From Paenibacillus beijingensis (GTDB taxonomy: Bacteria > Bacillota > Bacilli > Paenibacillales > Paenibacillaceae), in contig NZ_CP011058.1 of NCBI RefSeq assembly GCF_000961095.1, positions 4,914,001 through 4,978,000 of the forward strand: a DNA stretch of 64,000 nt, written 5' to 3'. Below are positions 56,516 to 63,914 of the stretch, piece after piece (within the stretch, counting starts at the first letter, position 1; each line of letters starts with the position of its first letter). Position numbers and translations under genes: made by a program. The notes below the pieces were generated by a model. The model was given only the letters and a program-made list of their open reading frames with translations, had not been told where the DNA came from and made no database searches.

Positions 56516-57877
56516 ATGACAGACATTCGAATCGGCGGGAAAACGGCAGGTGAGTGGGAAGCGGAATTCCCTTTGCTGCAGGAACTTATTTCAACCCGGG
56601 AGGTATTGTGGCTTAATTCCAGGTATGAAGCGTTCGAAAGCGGAAATAAGCAAATGTCGATCAATGAATCGGATATACGAGATGCTGAAGAGAGGTTGCG
56701 GCGATTCGCCCGATACATTCGCAAAGCGTTTCCCGAAACCGAACGATCCGAAGGAATTATTGAATCCCGTGTCGTCCCGATCCCGTCCATGAAACAAGCT
56801 TTGGAAGCGATGGCCGATCAAACCATGGACGGACGTTTCCTCCTGAAATGCGACAGCCATCTCCCTATATCAGGCTCTATTAAAGCAAGAGGCGGTATCT
56901 ATGAGGTTCTGAAACACGCGGAGGATTTATTGCTCCAGCATCGACTGCTGACGGTGAATGACGATTACTCGGTTTTGGCTCGCGACTATTTCCGGAATTT
57001 CTTCGCCCGTTACTCTATCTCGGTAGGCTCGACCGGCAATTTGGGTCTGAGTATCGGAATCATCAGCGCCAAGCTGGGCTTTCAAGTGACCGTGCATATG
57101 TCAAGCGATGCAAAACAGTGGAAAAAAGATTTGCTGCGTAGCAAAGGAGCCCGGGTCGTCGAACATTCATCGGACTATAGCGCGGCTGTTGAGCAGGGAA
57201 GGCGTCAAGCTGAGTCGGATCCGGATTGCTATTTCATTGACGATGAGAACTCCCGCCATTTGTTCCTGGGTTATTCCGTTGCTGCGCTGCGGCTCCAAAA
57301 ACAATTGGAGGATCTGAATATCACAGTGGATGAGGATCATCCCCTATTTGTCTATTTGCCGTGCGGAGTAGGCGGAGGTCCCGGAGGCGTCGCCTTCGGA
57401 CTGAAATGGGTGTACGGGAACCATGTCCATTGTTTTTTTGCCGAACCGACCCATTCCCCGTGCATGCTGCTCGGAATGATGACGGGTCTTCATGACAACG
57501 TATCGGTTCAGGATTTTGGAATCGATAATGTGACAGAAGCGGACGGACTCGCGGTCGGCAGACCTTCCGGGTTTGTCGGACGAACGATTGAGCCGTTCTT
57601 GAGCGGCATTTACACCGTAAACGACGACAACTTGCATCAGTTGCTGCGAGGAATGGCCGATACGGAGAACATTCGTCTGGAGCCCTCTGCGCTGGCCGGT
57701 GTTTACGGGCCGATTCAACTGTTGACTGCCCCTGCAGGGAAACAATATCTGAATCGCCATGCTCTTGAGGACAAATTGAAGAACGCGACCCACCTTGCTT
57801 GGGCTACCGGCGGAGGCATGGTGCCTGAGGTGATCATGGACGAATACTACCGTAAAGGATTGGAGCTGTCTTTGTGA
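56516..57877 (+). CDS. dsdA: D-serine ammonia-lyase
   Basis: A 453-residue fold-type II PLP enzyme converting D-serine to pyruvate and ammonia. Lys123 in [14 protein letters not shown] binds [17 protein letters not shown] is the Ser/Thr-Gly-Asn loop, and [15 protein letters not shown] is the phosphate-binding Gly-rich loop. [20 protein letters not shown] closes the protein. ATG 56516 follows AGAAGGAGCG. The full length is normal. Two decayed relatives (1513, 44122) share its start region. It is followed 34 bp later by the broken M20 gene. Confidence 0.94.
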   Translation: MTDIRIGGKTAGEWEAEFPLLQELISTREVLWLNSRYEAFESGNKQMSINESDIRDAEERLRRFARYIRKAFPETERSEGIIESRVVPIPSMKQALEAMADQTMDGRFLLKCDSHLPISGSIKARGGIYEVLKHAEDLLLQHRLLTVNDDYSVLARDYFRNFFARYSISVGSTGNLGLSIGIISAKLGFQVTVHMSSDAKQWKKDLLRSKGARVVEHSSDYSAAVEQGRRQAESDPDCYFIDDENSRHLFLGYSVAALRLQKQLEDLNITVDEDHPLFVYLPCGVGGGPGGVAFGLKWVYGNHVHCFFAEPTHSPCMLLGMMTGLHDNVSVQDFGIDNVTEADGLAVGRPSGFVGRTIEPFLSGIYTVNDDNLHQLLRGMADTENIRLEPSALAGVYGPIQLLTAPAGKQYLNRHALEDKLKNATHLAWATGGGMVPEVIMDEYYRKGLELSL

Positions 57878-57911
57878 ATCTTGAAACGGTATGGCAGGAA
57901 ATGAAATCCGT

Positions 57912-59083
57912 ATGCTGGCGAAATGGCATGAACAATTAGAGAACATGTTTGACCAGATGGTCGCGTGGAGACGACATTTGCTTCAGTATCCCGAGCTTTC
58001 CTTTCAAGAAGTTGAAACTCCAAGAATGATCGCTTCAATATTAGAAAGCTATGGTATTGAAGTTCGCAGAAATGTTGGAGGAAGAGGCGTCGTAGGTAAA
58101 ATAGTAGGTGGTAGGCCAGGAAAAACGATCGCCTTGCGCGCCGACTTCGATGCTCTGCCGATTCAGGACGAGAAGGACGTTCCCTATAAATCGACGGTGC
58201 CAGGCGTGATGCATGCATGCAGCCATGACGGCCATACCGCAATCTTGCTGGCGGTGGCAAAGGTATTGAGCGAACATCTGGAGCAACTGGCCGGGAACGT
58301 TGTGCTGCTGCATCAGCATGCCGAGGAGGTTGCTCCGGGCGGGGCCATCGCGATGATTGAGGACGGTTGTCTCGAAGGCGTGGATGTCGTTTTCGGCACT
58401 CCTTTGGACTCCCAACCCCCCTTGGCATTTATGAATACAAAAGCGGGCCTTCTGCGGCTGCAGCCGACGTGTTTGAAATCAAAGTTCAAGGGCGCGGCGG
58501 ACATGGCGCTTCACCGCACGAAACCGTCGATGCCGTTGTGGCAGGAGCGCAAATCGTTGGCCGCCTTCAAACGATCATCAGCAGACACGTGAATCTGATG
58601 AAACCGGCTGTCGTTACAATCGGTTCTTTCAATGCCGGCAACGCAGTGAACGTAATTGCAGATACTGCCGTTCTGAAAGGAATCGTCAGAACCTTTGATC
58701 CGGACGTGCGGGATGATATTGAACAGGAGTTCAAACATATTGTCGCGAGTGTTTGCACCAGTTTCCGTGTAAGCTGTGAGATCGAATATACGAAAGGTTA
58801 CCCGGCACTTGTGAATCACGAAGAAGAAGCGGACGTGTTTGCGAATTTGATCCGAAATACCGTTAAAGAAGGAATTCTGGAGACAGCGAGCCCGACAATG
58901 GGCAGCGAGGATTTTGCTTATTATCTGCTTCATAAGCCGGGAATGTTCTTTAATACCGGCGCCGGAAATGCCGACGATGCAAGTTACGCGCATCATCATC
59001 CCAAATTTGATATTGATGAAAAAGCGATGATTTATGCCGGGAAAGCGATGCTGAGCCTGGTGCATCATTACACGTCAGCGTAA
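57912..59083 (+). pseudogene. M20 amidohydrolase, frameshifted second copy
   Basis: From ATG 57912 the frame matches the enzyme at 3823-4995 to about residue 170. One C is missing in the C6 tract at 58416-58421 (Gln-Pro-Pro-Leu), shifting to the frame that continues to 59083 with GRGGHGASPHE and GSEDFAYYL. Two conserved residues have also changed: HACGHDGH is HACSHDGH (Gly104 to Ser), and the metal-region His164 of FGSHL is Pro (FGTPL). The substitutions suggest genuine loss of function rather than only a sequencing error. Confidence 0.9.
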
Positions 59084-59139
59084 TTACAACAGTTATTCAA
59101 CCGAATCGCTTGTTTCTGATGAAAAGGGGATAATCTTGT

Positions 59140-59793
59140 ATGTTTCGATTTCATGAGGTGAAAGCAGGGGTATTGCAGGTTTCGGAATTGAGCATACCGG
59201 CGAAGGCGATCACTTGCATCATAGGGGAAAGCGGAAGCGGAAAGACGACGCTGCTGAGGCTGCTCAACGTTCTGGACAATCCTGAAGAAGGCGAGATCTG
59301 GTTCGACGGCGTTTCCTTGAATGAGGTTAATCCTGTCGAATGGCGGCGTAAAGCCGTAATGGTGCCCCAGTCTCCGGTGATGTTCAAGGGAACGGTTGAG
59401 GACAATTTGCAAGTCGGACGGCGCTTTGCAGGCCAGCCGGCCGCAACCCAGGAACAGATGATGCAGGCCTTGTTTCTGTTCAGTCTCGACAAGGAGCTGT
59501 CCCAAGCTGCGGACAATCTCTCGGGAGGAGAAAAACAGCGTTTGGCGCTGGCGAGGGCGGTTCTGATGGAACCGTTCGTCCTGCTGCTGGATGAACCGAC
59601 ATCCGCACTCGATGAAGCGACAGCCGATACGCTAATGCAGCGATTATCCGCCTATACCCGCGAGAGGAACGTCACAGTCGTCATGATTACACACTCCCGC
59701 ACAATCGCTCAAACTTACGCCGATTTCACCGTAGAGGTGAAAAATGGAATTCCGCACATGAACGGAGGTCTCCAACATGCAAGAAACGGTTGA
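59140..59793 (+). CDS. ABC transporter ATP-binding protein, FetA/YbbL-like (copy B)
   Basis: A 217-residue ATPase differing from copy A (5173-5826) by only a few residues, none in the Walker A (GESGSGKTT), signature (LSGGEKQRLALARA) or Walker B (LLLDEPTSALD) motifs. ATG 59140 follows AAAAGGGG at long spacing, weaker than the site of copy A. Without the promoter of copy A it depends on transcription from dsdA upstream. It overlaps the permease gene. Confidence 0.92.
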   Translation: MFRFHEVKAGVLQVSELSIPAKAITCIIGESGSGKTTLLRLLNVLDNPEEGEIWFDGVSLNEVNPVEWRRKAVMVPQSPVMFKGTVEDNLQVGRRFAGQPAATQEQMMQALFLFSLDKELSQAADNLSGGEKQRLALARAVLMEPFVLLLDEPTSALDEATADTLMQRLSAYTRERNVTVVMITHSRTIAQTYADFTVEVKNGIPHMNGGLQHARNG

Positions 59794-60562
59794 CCTGGCG
59801 TTCTGGCAATTAGGCGTGGCGTACTTGTTCGTGCTTCTGCTCATTGCGATTGTGCGCATTAAAGGAATTCCGCGCGAGAAAGAAATAGGGATCGCTTCGA
59901 TTCGAATGGTCCTGCAGTTGATTCTTGTCGGATACCTGCTGGAATATGTGTTTCGATTCTCGCATCCGTCATTAACGATCTTGCTCGTGGCCGTTATGCT
60001 GACTTTCGCCATCCGTACCGTGTTCAAACGGGAGAAAGGCAAATTGTCCCTGCAAATGAAACGCATCATTGCCATCTCGATGAGTTCCGGCATCATTGCA
60101 AGTCTCGCCGTCTTTATTCTTGTCGTGGTTGGAATGAAGCCTTGGTACGACCCCAGATATGTCATTCCGATCGCCGGGATGATCATCGGCAATTCGATGA
60201 CCGGCATCGCGCTCGGTCTCCACTCGATGATCGAAAATATGCAGGCTCAGAAAGCAAAGGTTGAAGCGGCGCTTATGCTGGGCGCAACGCCGGGAACGGC
60301 GGCTCGCGATATCGTCAATCAAGCATTTGATGCCGCCATGCTGCCGACCATCAATTCCATGGTCGGAATGGGCATCATTTCATTGCCTGGCATGATGACC
60401 GGCCAAATTTTGTCGGGCACCTCTCCAATTGTCGCGGTGGAATACCAAATTGCCATTATGCTCGGCATCGTCGGCAGTGTTTCGTTATCTGTTCTTCTGT
60501 TTTTGCAGCTTGGCTACCGGACGTTCTTTAATCATCGCAGCCAGTTGCGTAAACATCAATGA
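59777..60562 (+). CDS. ABC transporter permease, FetB/YbbM (UPF0014) family (copy B)
   Basis: A 261-residue membrane protein with about seven hydrophobic segments, nearly identical to copy A. It differs at a few positions (for example VRIKG for VRMKG, IAGMIIG for ITGMIIG) and has two more C-terminal residues (KHQ end). It starts with ATG 59777, which aligns to the GTG of copy A and confirms that start. GGAGGTC lies just upstream. Confidence 0.92.
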   Translation: MQETVDLAFWQLGVAYLFVLLLIAIVRIKGIPREKEIGIASIRMVLQLILVGYLLEYVFRFSHPSLTILLVAVMLTFAIRTVFKREKGKLSLQMKRIIAISMSSGIIASLAVFILVVVGMKPWYDPRYVIPIAGMIIGNSMTGIALGLHSMIENMQAQKAKVEAALMLGATPGTAARDIVNQAFDAAMLPTINSMVGMGIISLPGMMTGQILSGTSPIVAVEYQIAIMLGIVGSVSLSVLLFLQLGYRTFFNHRSQLRKHQ

Positions 60563-60608
60563 ACGGATCGTTTCCAGTCACGATCACGATGATTGAAAAT
60601 TCACTTCA

Positions 60609-60765
60609 GCTTCTGTGGTCAAGGTGAATGGGGCGCTGCTCGATTTGCCGAAGAACGTAAACGCGGATCCTTACGGAGATGGCTGGATCGCCGAGGTCCA
60701 GAAAGCGGGACGCCGCGAAACCAGTGGCGGCGCTGTTTACCCCCGAACAATACGAAGCCAAAGTA
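60609..60765 (+). pseudogene. gcvH: gcvH (glycine cleavage H protein) C-terminal remnant
   Basis: SVVKVNGALLDLPKNVN and DPYGDGWIAEVQK match the region of H proteins after the lipoyl-lysine domain. The tail (AAKPVAALFTPEQYEAKV) is in another frame. The 5' half with the lipoyl-lysine site is missing. Only the C-terminal about 50 codons remain, with one frame change near 60712. It sits between the duplicated permease and sdaAB, where another deletion or recombination must have occurred. Confidence 0.75.
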
Positions 60766-60793
60766 ATAAGGATTGCTGGAGGAGGAGCATTCG

Positions 60794-61459
60794 ATGCGGT
60801 TCAAGCATGTGTTTTCCATTATCGGTCCGGTTATGGTCGGGCCGTCGAGCTCGCATACTGCCGGGGCGGTGCGCATCGGCCGTGTTGCCCGTCAACTGCT
60901 CGGACAAAAGCCGGAGCAGGCGGTCGTTACGTTGTATGGCTCTTTTGCGGAGACTTATTCGGGCCACGGCACGGATCTCGCGATCGTCGGGGGGCTGCTC
61001 GATTTCGGCACCGACGATGAACGAATTCCGGACGCTTATGTGGAGGCGGATAAGGCAGGGTTGCGAGTTGAGTTTCGTCAGGGTGAGGAATTCCGTCCCC
61101 ATCCCAATTTCGCCGAAATTGCGGTGTTCGCCGGCGGTCGGGAGGTAAAAGTAAGCGGAGCTTCGATCGGCGGAGGCAATATCGAGATTCATTCGATGAA
61201 CGGCTTCGCCGCCAACTGCTCGGGCTATTACCCGACACTCGTTATATCCCACGACGACCGGGTAGGGGTGCTGGCCTCGATTACAGGAGCGGTAAGCGGT
61301 GCCAGATTGAATATCGGCTTTATGAACGTCGACCGCAAAGAAAGAAGCGGTGCGGCGATGACGGTGATCGAATGCGACCGAAGACCGGATGGGGAACTGC
61401 TCGACGCAATCTCCCGTCTGCCGCATATCAACGAGGTGACCGTCATCGATCTGACTTAG
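60794..61459 (+). CDS. sdaAB: L-serine ammonia-lyase, iron-sulfur dependent, beta subunit
   Basis: A 221-residue beta subunit of the two-subunit Fe-S L-serine dehydratase (L-serine to pyruvate and ammonia). SIIGPVMVGPSSSHTAGAVR is the N-terminal substrate-domain signature, and the C-terminal part (about 150-221, from HDDRVGVLASITGAVS) is an ACT domain that senses serine. The alpha subunit gene normally next to it is absent here, as a terminator follows at 61484. ATG 60794 has GGAGGAGG upstream. The subunit would be inactive unless sdaAA lies elsewhere. It complements DsdA for the L-enantiomer. Confidence 0.92.
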   Translation: MRFKHVFSIIGPVMVGPSSSHTAGAVRIGRVARQLLGQKPEQAVVTLYGSFAETYSGHGTDLAIVGGLLDFGTDDERIPDAYVEADKAGLRVEFRQGEEFRPHPNFAEIAVFAGGREVKVSGASIGGGNIEIHSMNGFAANCSGYYPTLVISHDDRVGVLASITGAVSGARLNIGFMNVDRKERSGAAMTVIECDRRPDGELLDAISRLPHINEVTVIDLT

Positions 61460-61483
61460 CGGACTCGTGGATAACTTGTATTC

Positions 61484-61525
61484 AATACGGCAGCCTGGCT
61501 GCCGTATTAGAAACGCGGCTTTTTT
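61484..61525 (+). terminator. Terminator of sdaAB
   Basis: AATACGGCAGCC (61484-61495), one base, then GGCTGCCGTATT (61497-61508), a perfect 12-base inverted repeat. GCGGC and a run of six T follow at 61520-61525. Confidence 0.7.
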
Positions 61526-61603
61526 GCCATATACTTTTACACAAAACCCGTATTTTATACATATGTCCATAAAGAGCTTCAAAGCCTTACTAAGACTGGA
61601 TTT

Positions 61604-61628
61604 GTATATGGTGTCATACACCATATAC
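61604..61628. repeat. 10-bp perfect inverted repeat between convergent genes
   Basis: GTATATGGTG (61604-61613) and CACCATATAC (61619-61628) with a five-base loop, ten bases before the end of the methyltransferase-like gene. It may act as a terminator for the minus-strand operon, or mark the breakpoint that truncated that gene. Confidence 0.45.
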
Positions 61629-61637
61629 GCTCCCTTT

Positions 61638-62066
61638 TTAATTGTTTAGATGTTCATATAGTCTCTCCAAGCTAGCTAAAGCCTCTTCATGTGATTTTTT
61701 CTGAAATAAAGCAGCTAATTGGGTCAACTGTTCTTTACGCTGAGCTAATCCACTTGGAGTTAGTAAAGATAAGTTTCGTTCAGCTACTTGAAGAACCTCA
61801 CGATCAACATCGGAAGCATAAATATTATTAATTCGATGACCGTGCATTAGCCCAATTACAGTTAACATATAGGCTCCTCCACAGCAGGGATCATATAAGG
61901 AATAAGGACCTTTATTGCCTTTTATTTCGAGTAATCTGAAGCATCTTTGAATGATTTCACTGGCTAATCTTACTGGAAACGAGGTTGTGCCATAGGCATT
62001 GTACAGTACCCTTCCACTTGCGAAGTCTTCATAATTTTGGTCGTATTTCTCATACAAGTATTCCAT
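61638..62066 (-). CDS. AviRa-type rRNA methyltransferase, C-terminally truncated
   Basis: A 142-residue protein matching the N-terminal half of AviRa-type 23S rRNA methyltransferases, which methylate a guanine and give resistance to orthosomycins in producers. The start (MEYLYEKYDQNYEDF), ASGRVLYNA and the SAM-binding DPCCGGAYMLTVIGLMHG are clear. Family members I know are about 240-250 residues and carry the catalytic Asn/Asp-Pro-Pro-Tyr-type motif in the second half, which is absent. The frame stops just before an inverted repeat. It is probably non-functional, but a SAM-binding fragment cannot be excluded. The start is two bases after the phosphotransferase stop, so both are in one operon. 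Confidence 0.72.
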   Translation of the reverse strand: MEYLYEKYDQNYEDFASGRVLYNAYGTTSFPVRLASEIIQRCFRLLEIKGNKGPYSLYDPCCGGAYMLTVIGLMHGHRINNIYASDVDREVLQVAERNLSLLTPSGLAQRKEQLTQLAALFQKKSHEEALASLERLYEHLNN

Positions 62067-62068
62067 TA

Positions 62069-63007
62069 TTAAAACTCCGTTGGAAGGGCTAGCAAGCTAT
62101 CACGAAGTTCGGCATAGGCATCCGTATAGCCCATTTTGGCATAGAATCGCATGCCATCCAGACCCTTGAAGTATCTGGCCCCGGTAAGCCTCGCTTCAAA
62201 GTTATGAATCGGTTTACCTATCTGCTCAGCATGAATACGGAATGCCTCTGCCACATCTCTCCCTGGAATAGCATCTTCAATCGTCGCTATATCAATGAGA
62301 AAATCACCGTATAACGGATTGGAATCGATAATGCCCGTGATCCTTCTACCATCTGATAGAATGTTCCAAGCATGACAATCGTTATGAACAAAGTGGCGGT
62401 AAGGTGCATTGTATTTGCTAAACGTTAGCAGCCGGCCGAAGCATTCATTGAAGACGTCTCGTTCCAAGCAGGTGGTATGAAAGAGATCGTGCCAGTTTTC
62501 CCAGAATGTTCCTGTCTGATCTTCAGCAAAAAATGTCTGGATATAGTCTAGCCATGAGGGAAAATCGCCGTTGCCATCCTCCCTCACTGCCCCGAATCCG
62601 GTTGTTGTTTCAGGCAATCGAACCTGATTCATTACAGTAATTGATTGAACTAAATCTGAAAGCATATTAACCTTCTGTTCGGGTAAACAATCAGCCAGCA
62701 CATTACCTGGTATACGCTCTGAAATGCAGTAACGATATCTCCCCACAGTACCTTGCCCTATCATTTTTGGATAGCGTACACCTTGAGTGGAGAGTAAGTC
62801 AGCAATGTACTGCTCCCTTAGGTAACCTCCCTCCTCGGCTTGATTAAACAGAATGACATACTCAGACCCTTTCATTGTAAAGTAATAGACGGTACTAAAA
62901 TTTCCATTTTCGCCAACTGCGGATACTTCCTGAGCAGGACACCCCCAGTGTTGCTGCAATACAGTTTGAACAGTTGTAATAGATATATCGGGCTTGTTAG
63001 GTCCCAT
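62069..63007 (-). CDS. Aminoglycoside phosphotransferase (APH) family protein, Hyg/APH(4)-like
   Basis: A 312-residue kinase of the APH superfamily. The N-lobe has a Gly-containing nucleotide loop (GENGNFSTVYYF) and a conserved ISERIPGNVL stretch. The catalytic loop is VHNDCHAWN (Asp as base, Asn as Mg ligand) and GIIDSNPLYGDFLIDIATIEDA has the DFG-like Asp. The C-terminal W-L-D-Y-I-Q-T and TGFGAVRE pieces resemble hygromycin-type kinases. It may phosphorylate an aminoglycoside or another sugar or small molecule. ATG at 63007 has CTAAGGAGGC upstream on the minus strand. A truncated rRNA methyltransferase follows it. Confidence 0.8.
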   Translation of the reverse strand: MGPNKPDISITTVQTVLQQHWGCPAQEVSAVGENGNFSTVYYFTMKGSEYVILFNQAEEGGYLREQYIADLLSTQGVRYPKMIGQGTVGRYRYCISERIPGNVLADCLPEQKVNMLSDLVQSITVMNQVRLPETTTGFGAVREDGNGDFPSWLDYIQTFFAEDQTGTFWENWHDLFHTTCLERDVFNECFGRLLTFSKYNAPYRHFVHNDCHAWNILSDGRRITGIIDSNPLYGDFLIDIATIEDAIPGRDVAEAFRIHAEQIGKPIHNFEARLTGARYFKGLDGMRFYAKMGYTDAYAELRDSLLALPTEF

Positions 63008-63188
63008 GTTACTGCCTCCTTAGTGCTTTTAGTTTTCTCCACGCATAACTTCCTTTTATTACGTGTGTTTACATGTTGGGAAGGCTTCTTCCCAAATCTA
63101 TGTCTTAGACAGATGCAGCTTTTTGGAATGTTTGTATGAAACCTTTCATTCAAGAGGTTTCAATTGAAATAAAATAGTAAATGGAAAT

Positions 63189-63228
63189 AGAAAAGCCGTG
63201 GATGAACAATTCGTTCACCCACGGCTTT
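63189..63228 (-). terminator. Strong terminator between promoter and APH gene
   Basis: On the minus strand, AAAGCCGTGGGTGAAC and GTTCATCCACGGCTTT (one G-U pair) form a 16-bp stem with a five-base loop, followed by a T-rich tail (TTTTCTATTT). It lies 180 bases before the APH start codon and would stop transcription from the promoter at 63481-63508 unless it is bypassed. Confidence 0.75.
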
Positions 63229-63474
63229 CTTTCCGTAGACATGCCTAAGAAGAACCAGCTGTCGCCGTCCTAAAGCATTCCATACGGATGCAGTGATGAT
63301 GATTTGTTTCATAACGGAGTACACGAACGACGACATGTCAAAGCATACCCTACCTAGTTAAGTAGTGTGCCTCGGTCACGCTCATGTAATATTAGGTTAG
63401 ATTAACCTTTAATTTCCGTCAGAAACACCATCATCATCATCATCACTGCACGTATCCCACCATTCAACTATTTT
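63229..63474 (-). ncRNA. Structured leader RNA or small RNA ahead of the APH-methyltransferase operon
   Basis: No plausible gene of normal size fills 63229-63474, but the minus-strand transcript would be highly structured. The closing helix pairs 63436-63450 with 63289-63303 (15 perfect bases) around 132 nt. Inside are AGGTTA/TAACCT and a TGTCGTC/GGCGACA pairing; the branch GCATCC/GGAATGC lies just outside at about 63270-63290. The end is the terminator at 63189. A candidate 13-codon leader frame starts in the closing helix (63443). It may be an attenuator leader, or an independent small RNA of about 285 nt. No named RNA family is recognised. Confidence 0.5.
63402..63443 (-). CDS. Candidate leader peptide (MMMMMVFLTEIKG)
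   Basis: Thirteen codons with five in-frame ATGs in tandem, read on the minus strand inside the structured leader. The GATGATGATG run is also one arm of the 15-bp closing helix, so translation would open that helix. A GGTGGG stretch 15-20 bases upstream is a weak ribosome site. The peptide is not recognised; it could control terminator formation by ribosome stalling. Support is only positional. Confidence 0.3.
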   Translation of the reverse strand: MMMMMVFLTEIKG

Positions 63475-63480
63475 GACACA

Positions 63481-63508
63481 ATTATAAAACATATATTGGA
63501 ATAGTCAA
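63481..63508 (-). promoter_or_regulatory. Strong sigma-A promoter of the leader/APH operon
   Basis: On the minus strand, TTGACT (63508-63503), a 16-bp spacer and TATAAT (63486-63481) form a near-consensus promoter. Transcription would start at about 63474 and run leftwards into the structured leader. Confidence 0.75.
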
Positions 63509-63616
63509 CAATTATATTTTTTGATGAGATAATCATCGTTTTCATCTCAGCTAGCTTAGTGAATTACAACTAAGCTGCCTGCTTACATGTTTGTCATATA
63601 TGCGTCTTCAAAAATG

Positions 63617-63730
63617 TCACTCAATGTTATAACTTTCAAATTGACTTTTTAACCAATGCTGATTCTGAGTTGCAATATATTGCTCCATTTCTATCAGTAA
63701 CTCCACTAAATCGGCCTTAGTAAGCTGCAT
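63617..63730 (-). CDS. Small hypothetical protein
   Basis: A 37-codon frame (starting MQLTKADLVELLIE) that is amphipathic and acidic, read on the minus strand just after the lipoprotein gene. It has no clear ribosome site, and the frame is open a further nine codons upstream. It might be a real micro-protein or the tail of a broken gene. The 109 bp between it and the leader promoter show nothing else recognisable. Confidence 0.3.
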   Translation of the reverse strand: MQLTKADLVELLIEMEQYIATQNQHWLKSQFESYNIE

Positions 63731-63740
63731 ATATCGTTGC

Positions 63741-63914
63741 CTAAGGAGATACTTTTATTACTGTAACAGTAAAACTGTTACCCTTCTGTTTTACAACACT
63801 CAACAACTCACCAGTGAATTTTGTAAATTTGTTATTCACTACATGTTCGTTTTTTGAAGCACAGCCACAACATAAACAAAGAATGAGAGCAATCAATATA
63901 ATTTTAGTTTTCAT
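63741..63914 (-). CDS. Small lipoprotein, unknown function
   Basis: A 57-residue secreted lipoprotein. The signal peptide (MKTKIILIALILCLCCGC) has the lipobox LCCGC. The remaining about 40 residues are short, with FTGELLSVVKQKGNSFTVTV suggesting one beta-hairpin. I do not recognise the family; it may be the 5' part of a larger gene cut short. ATG at 63914 is preceded by GGGGGG on the minus strand, a strong ribosome site, and is preferred over the in-frame ATG at 63941. Confidence 0.6.
   Translation of the reverse strand: MKTKIILIALILCLCCGCASKNEHVVNNKFTKFTGELLSVVKQKGNSFTVTVIKVSP

Larger units (their letters stand above)
57885..60562 (+). repeat. Segmental duplication, copy B (M20 pseudogene + FetAB-like pair)
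   Basis: This is the second copy of the 3800-6589 segment. The FetAB-like genes are almost identical at nucleotide level. The M20 gene is more diverged and broken. The region between the M20 gene and the ATPase gene is 56 bp rather than 177 bp and lacks the TTGACA promoter and GGAAA-N15-GGAAA element of copy A. Confidence 0.9.

Noticed and set aside
60737..61624. 295-codon minus-strand open frame over sdaAB
   Set aside because: It overlaps sdaAB fully and shows no family signature.
63427..63450. Tandem CATCAT repeat as part of a CRISPR array or microsatellite locus
   Set aside because: It is a short triplet run with no spacers; better explained as one arm of a leader helix and a poly-ATG frame.
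63189..63474. 6S RNA, SRP RNA, RNase P RNA or tmRNA
   Set aside because: The sequence lacks the conserved cores of these RNAs; kept as an unassigned structured leader.
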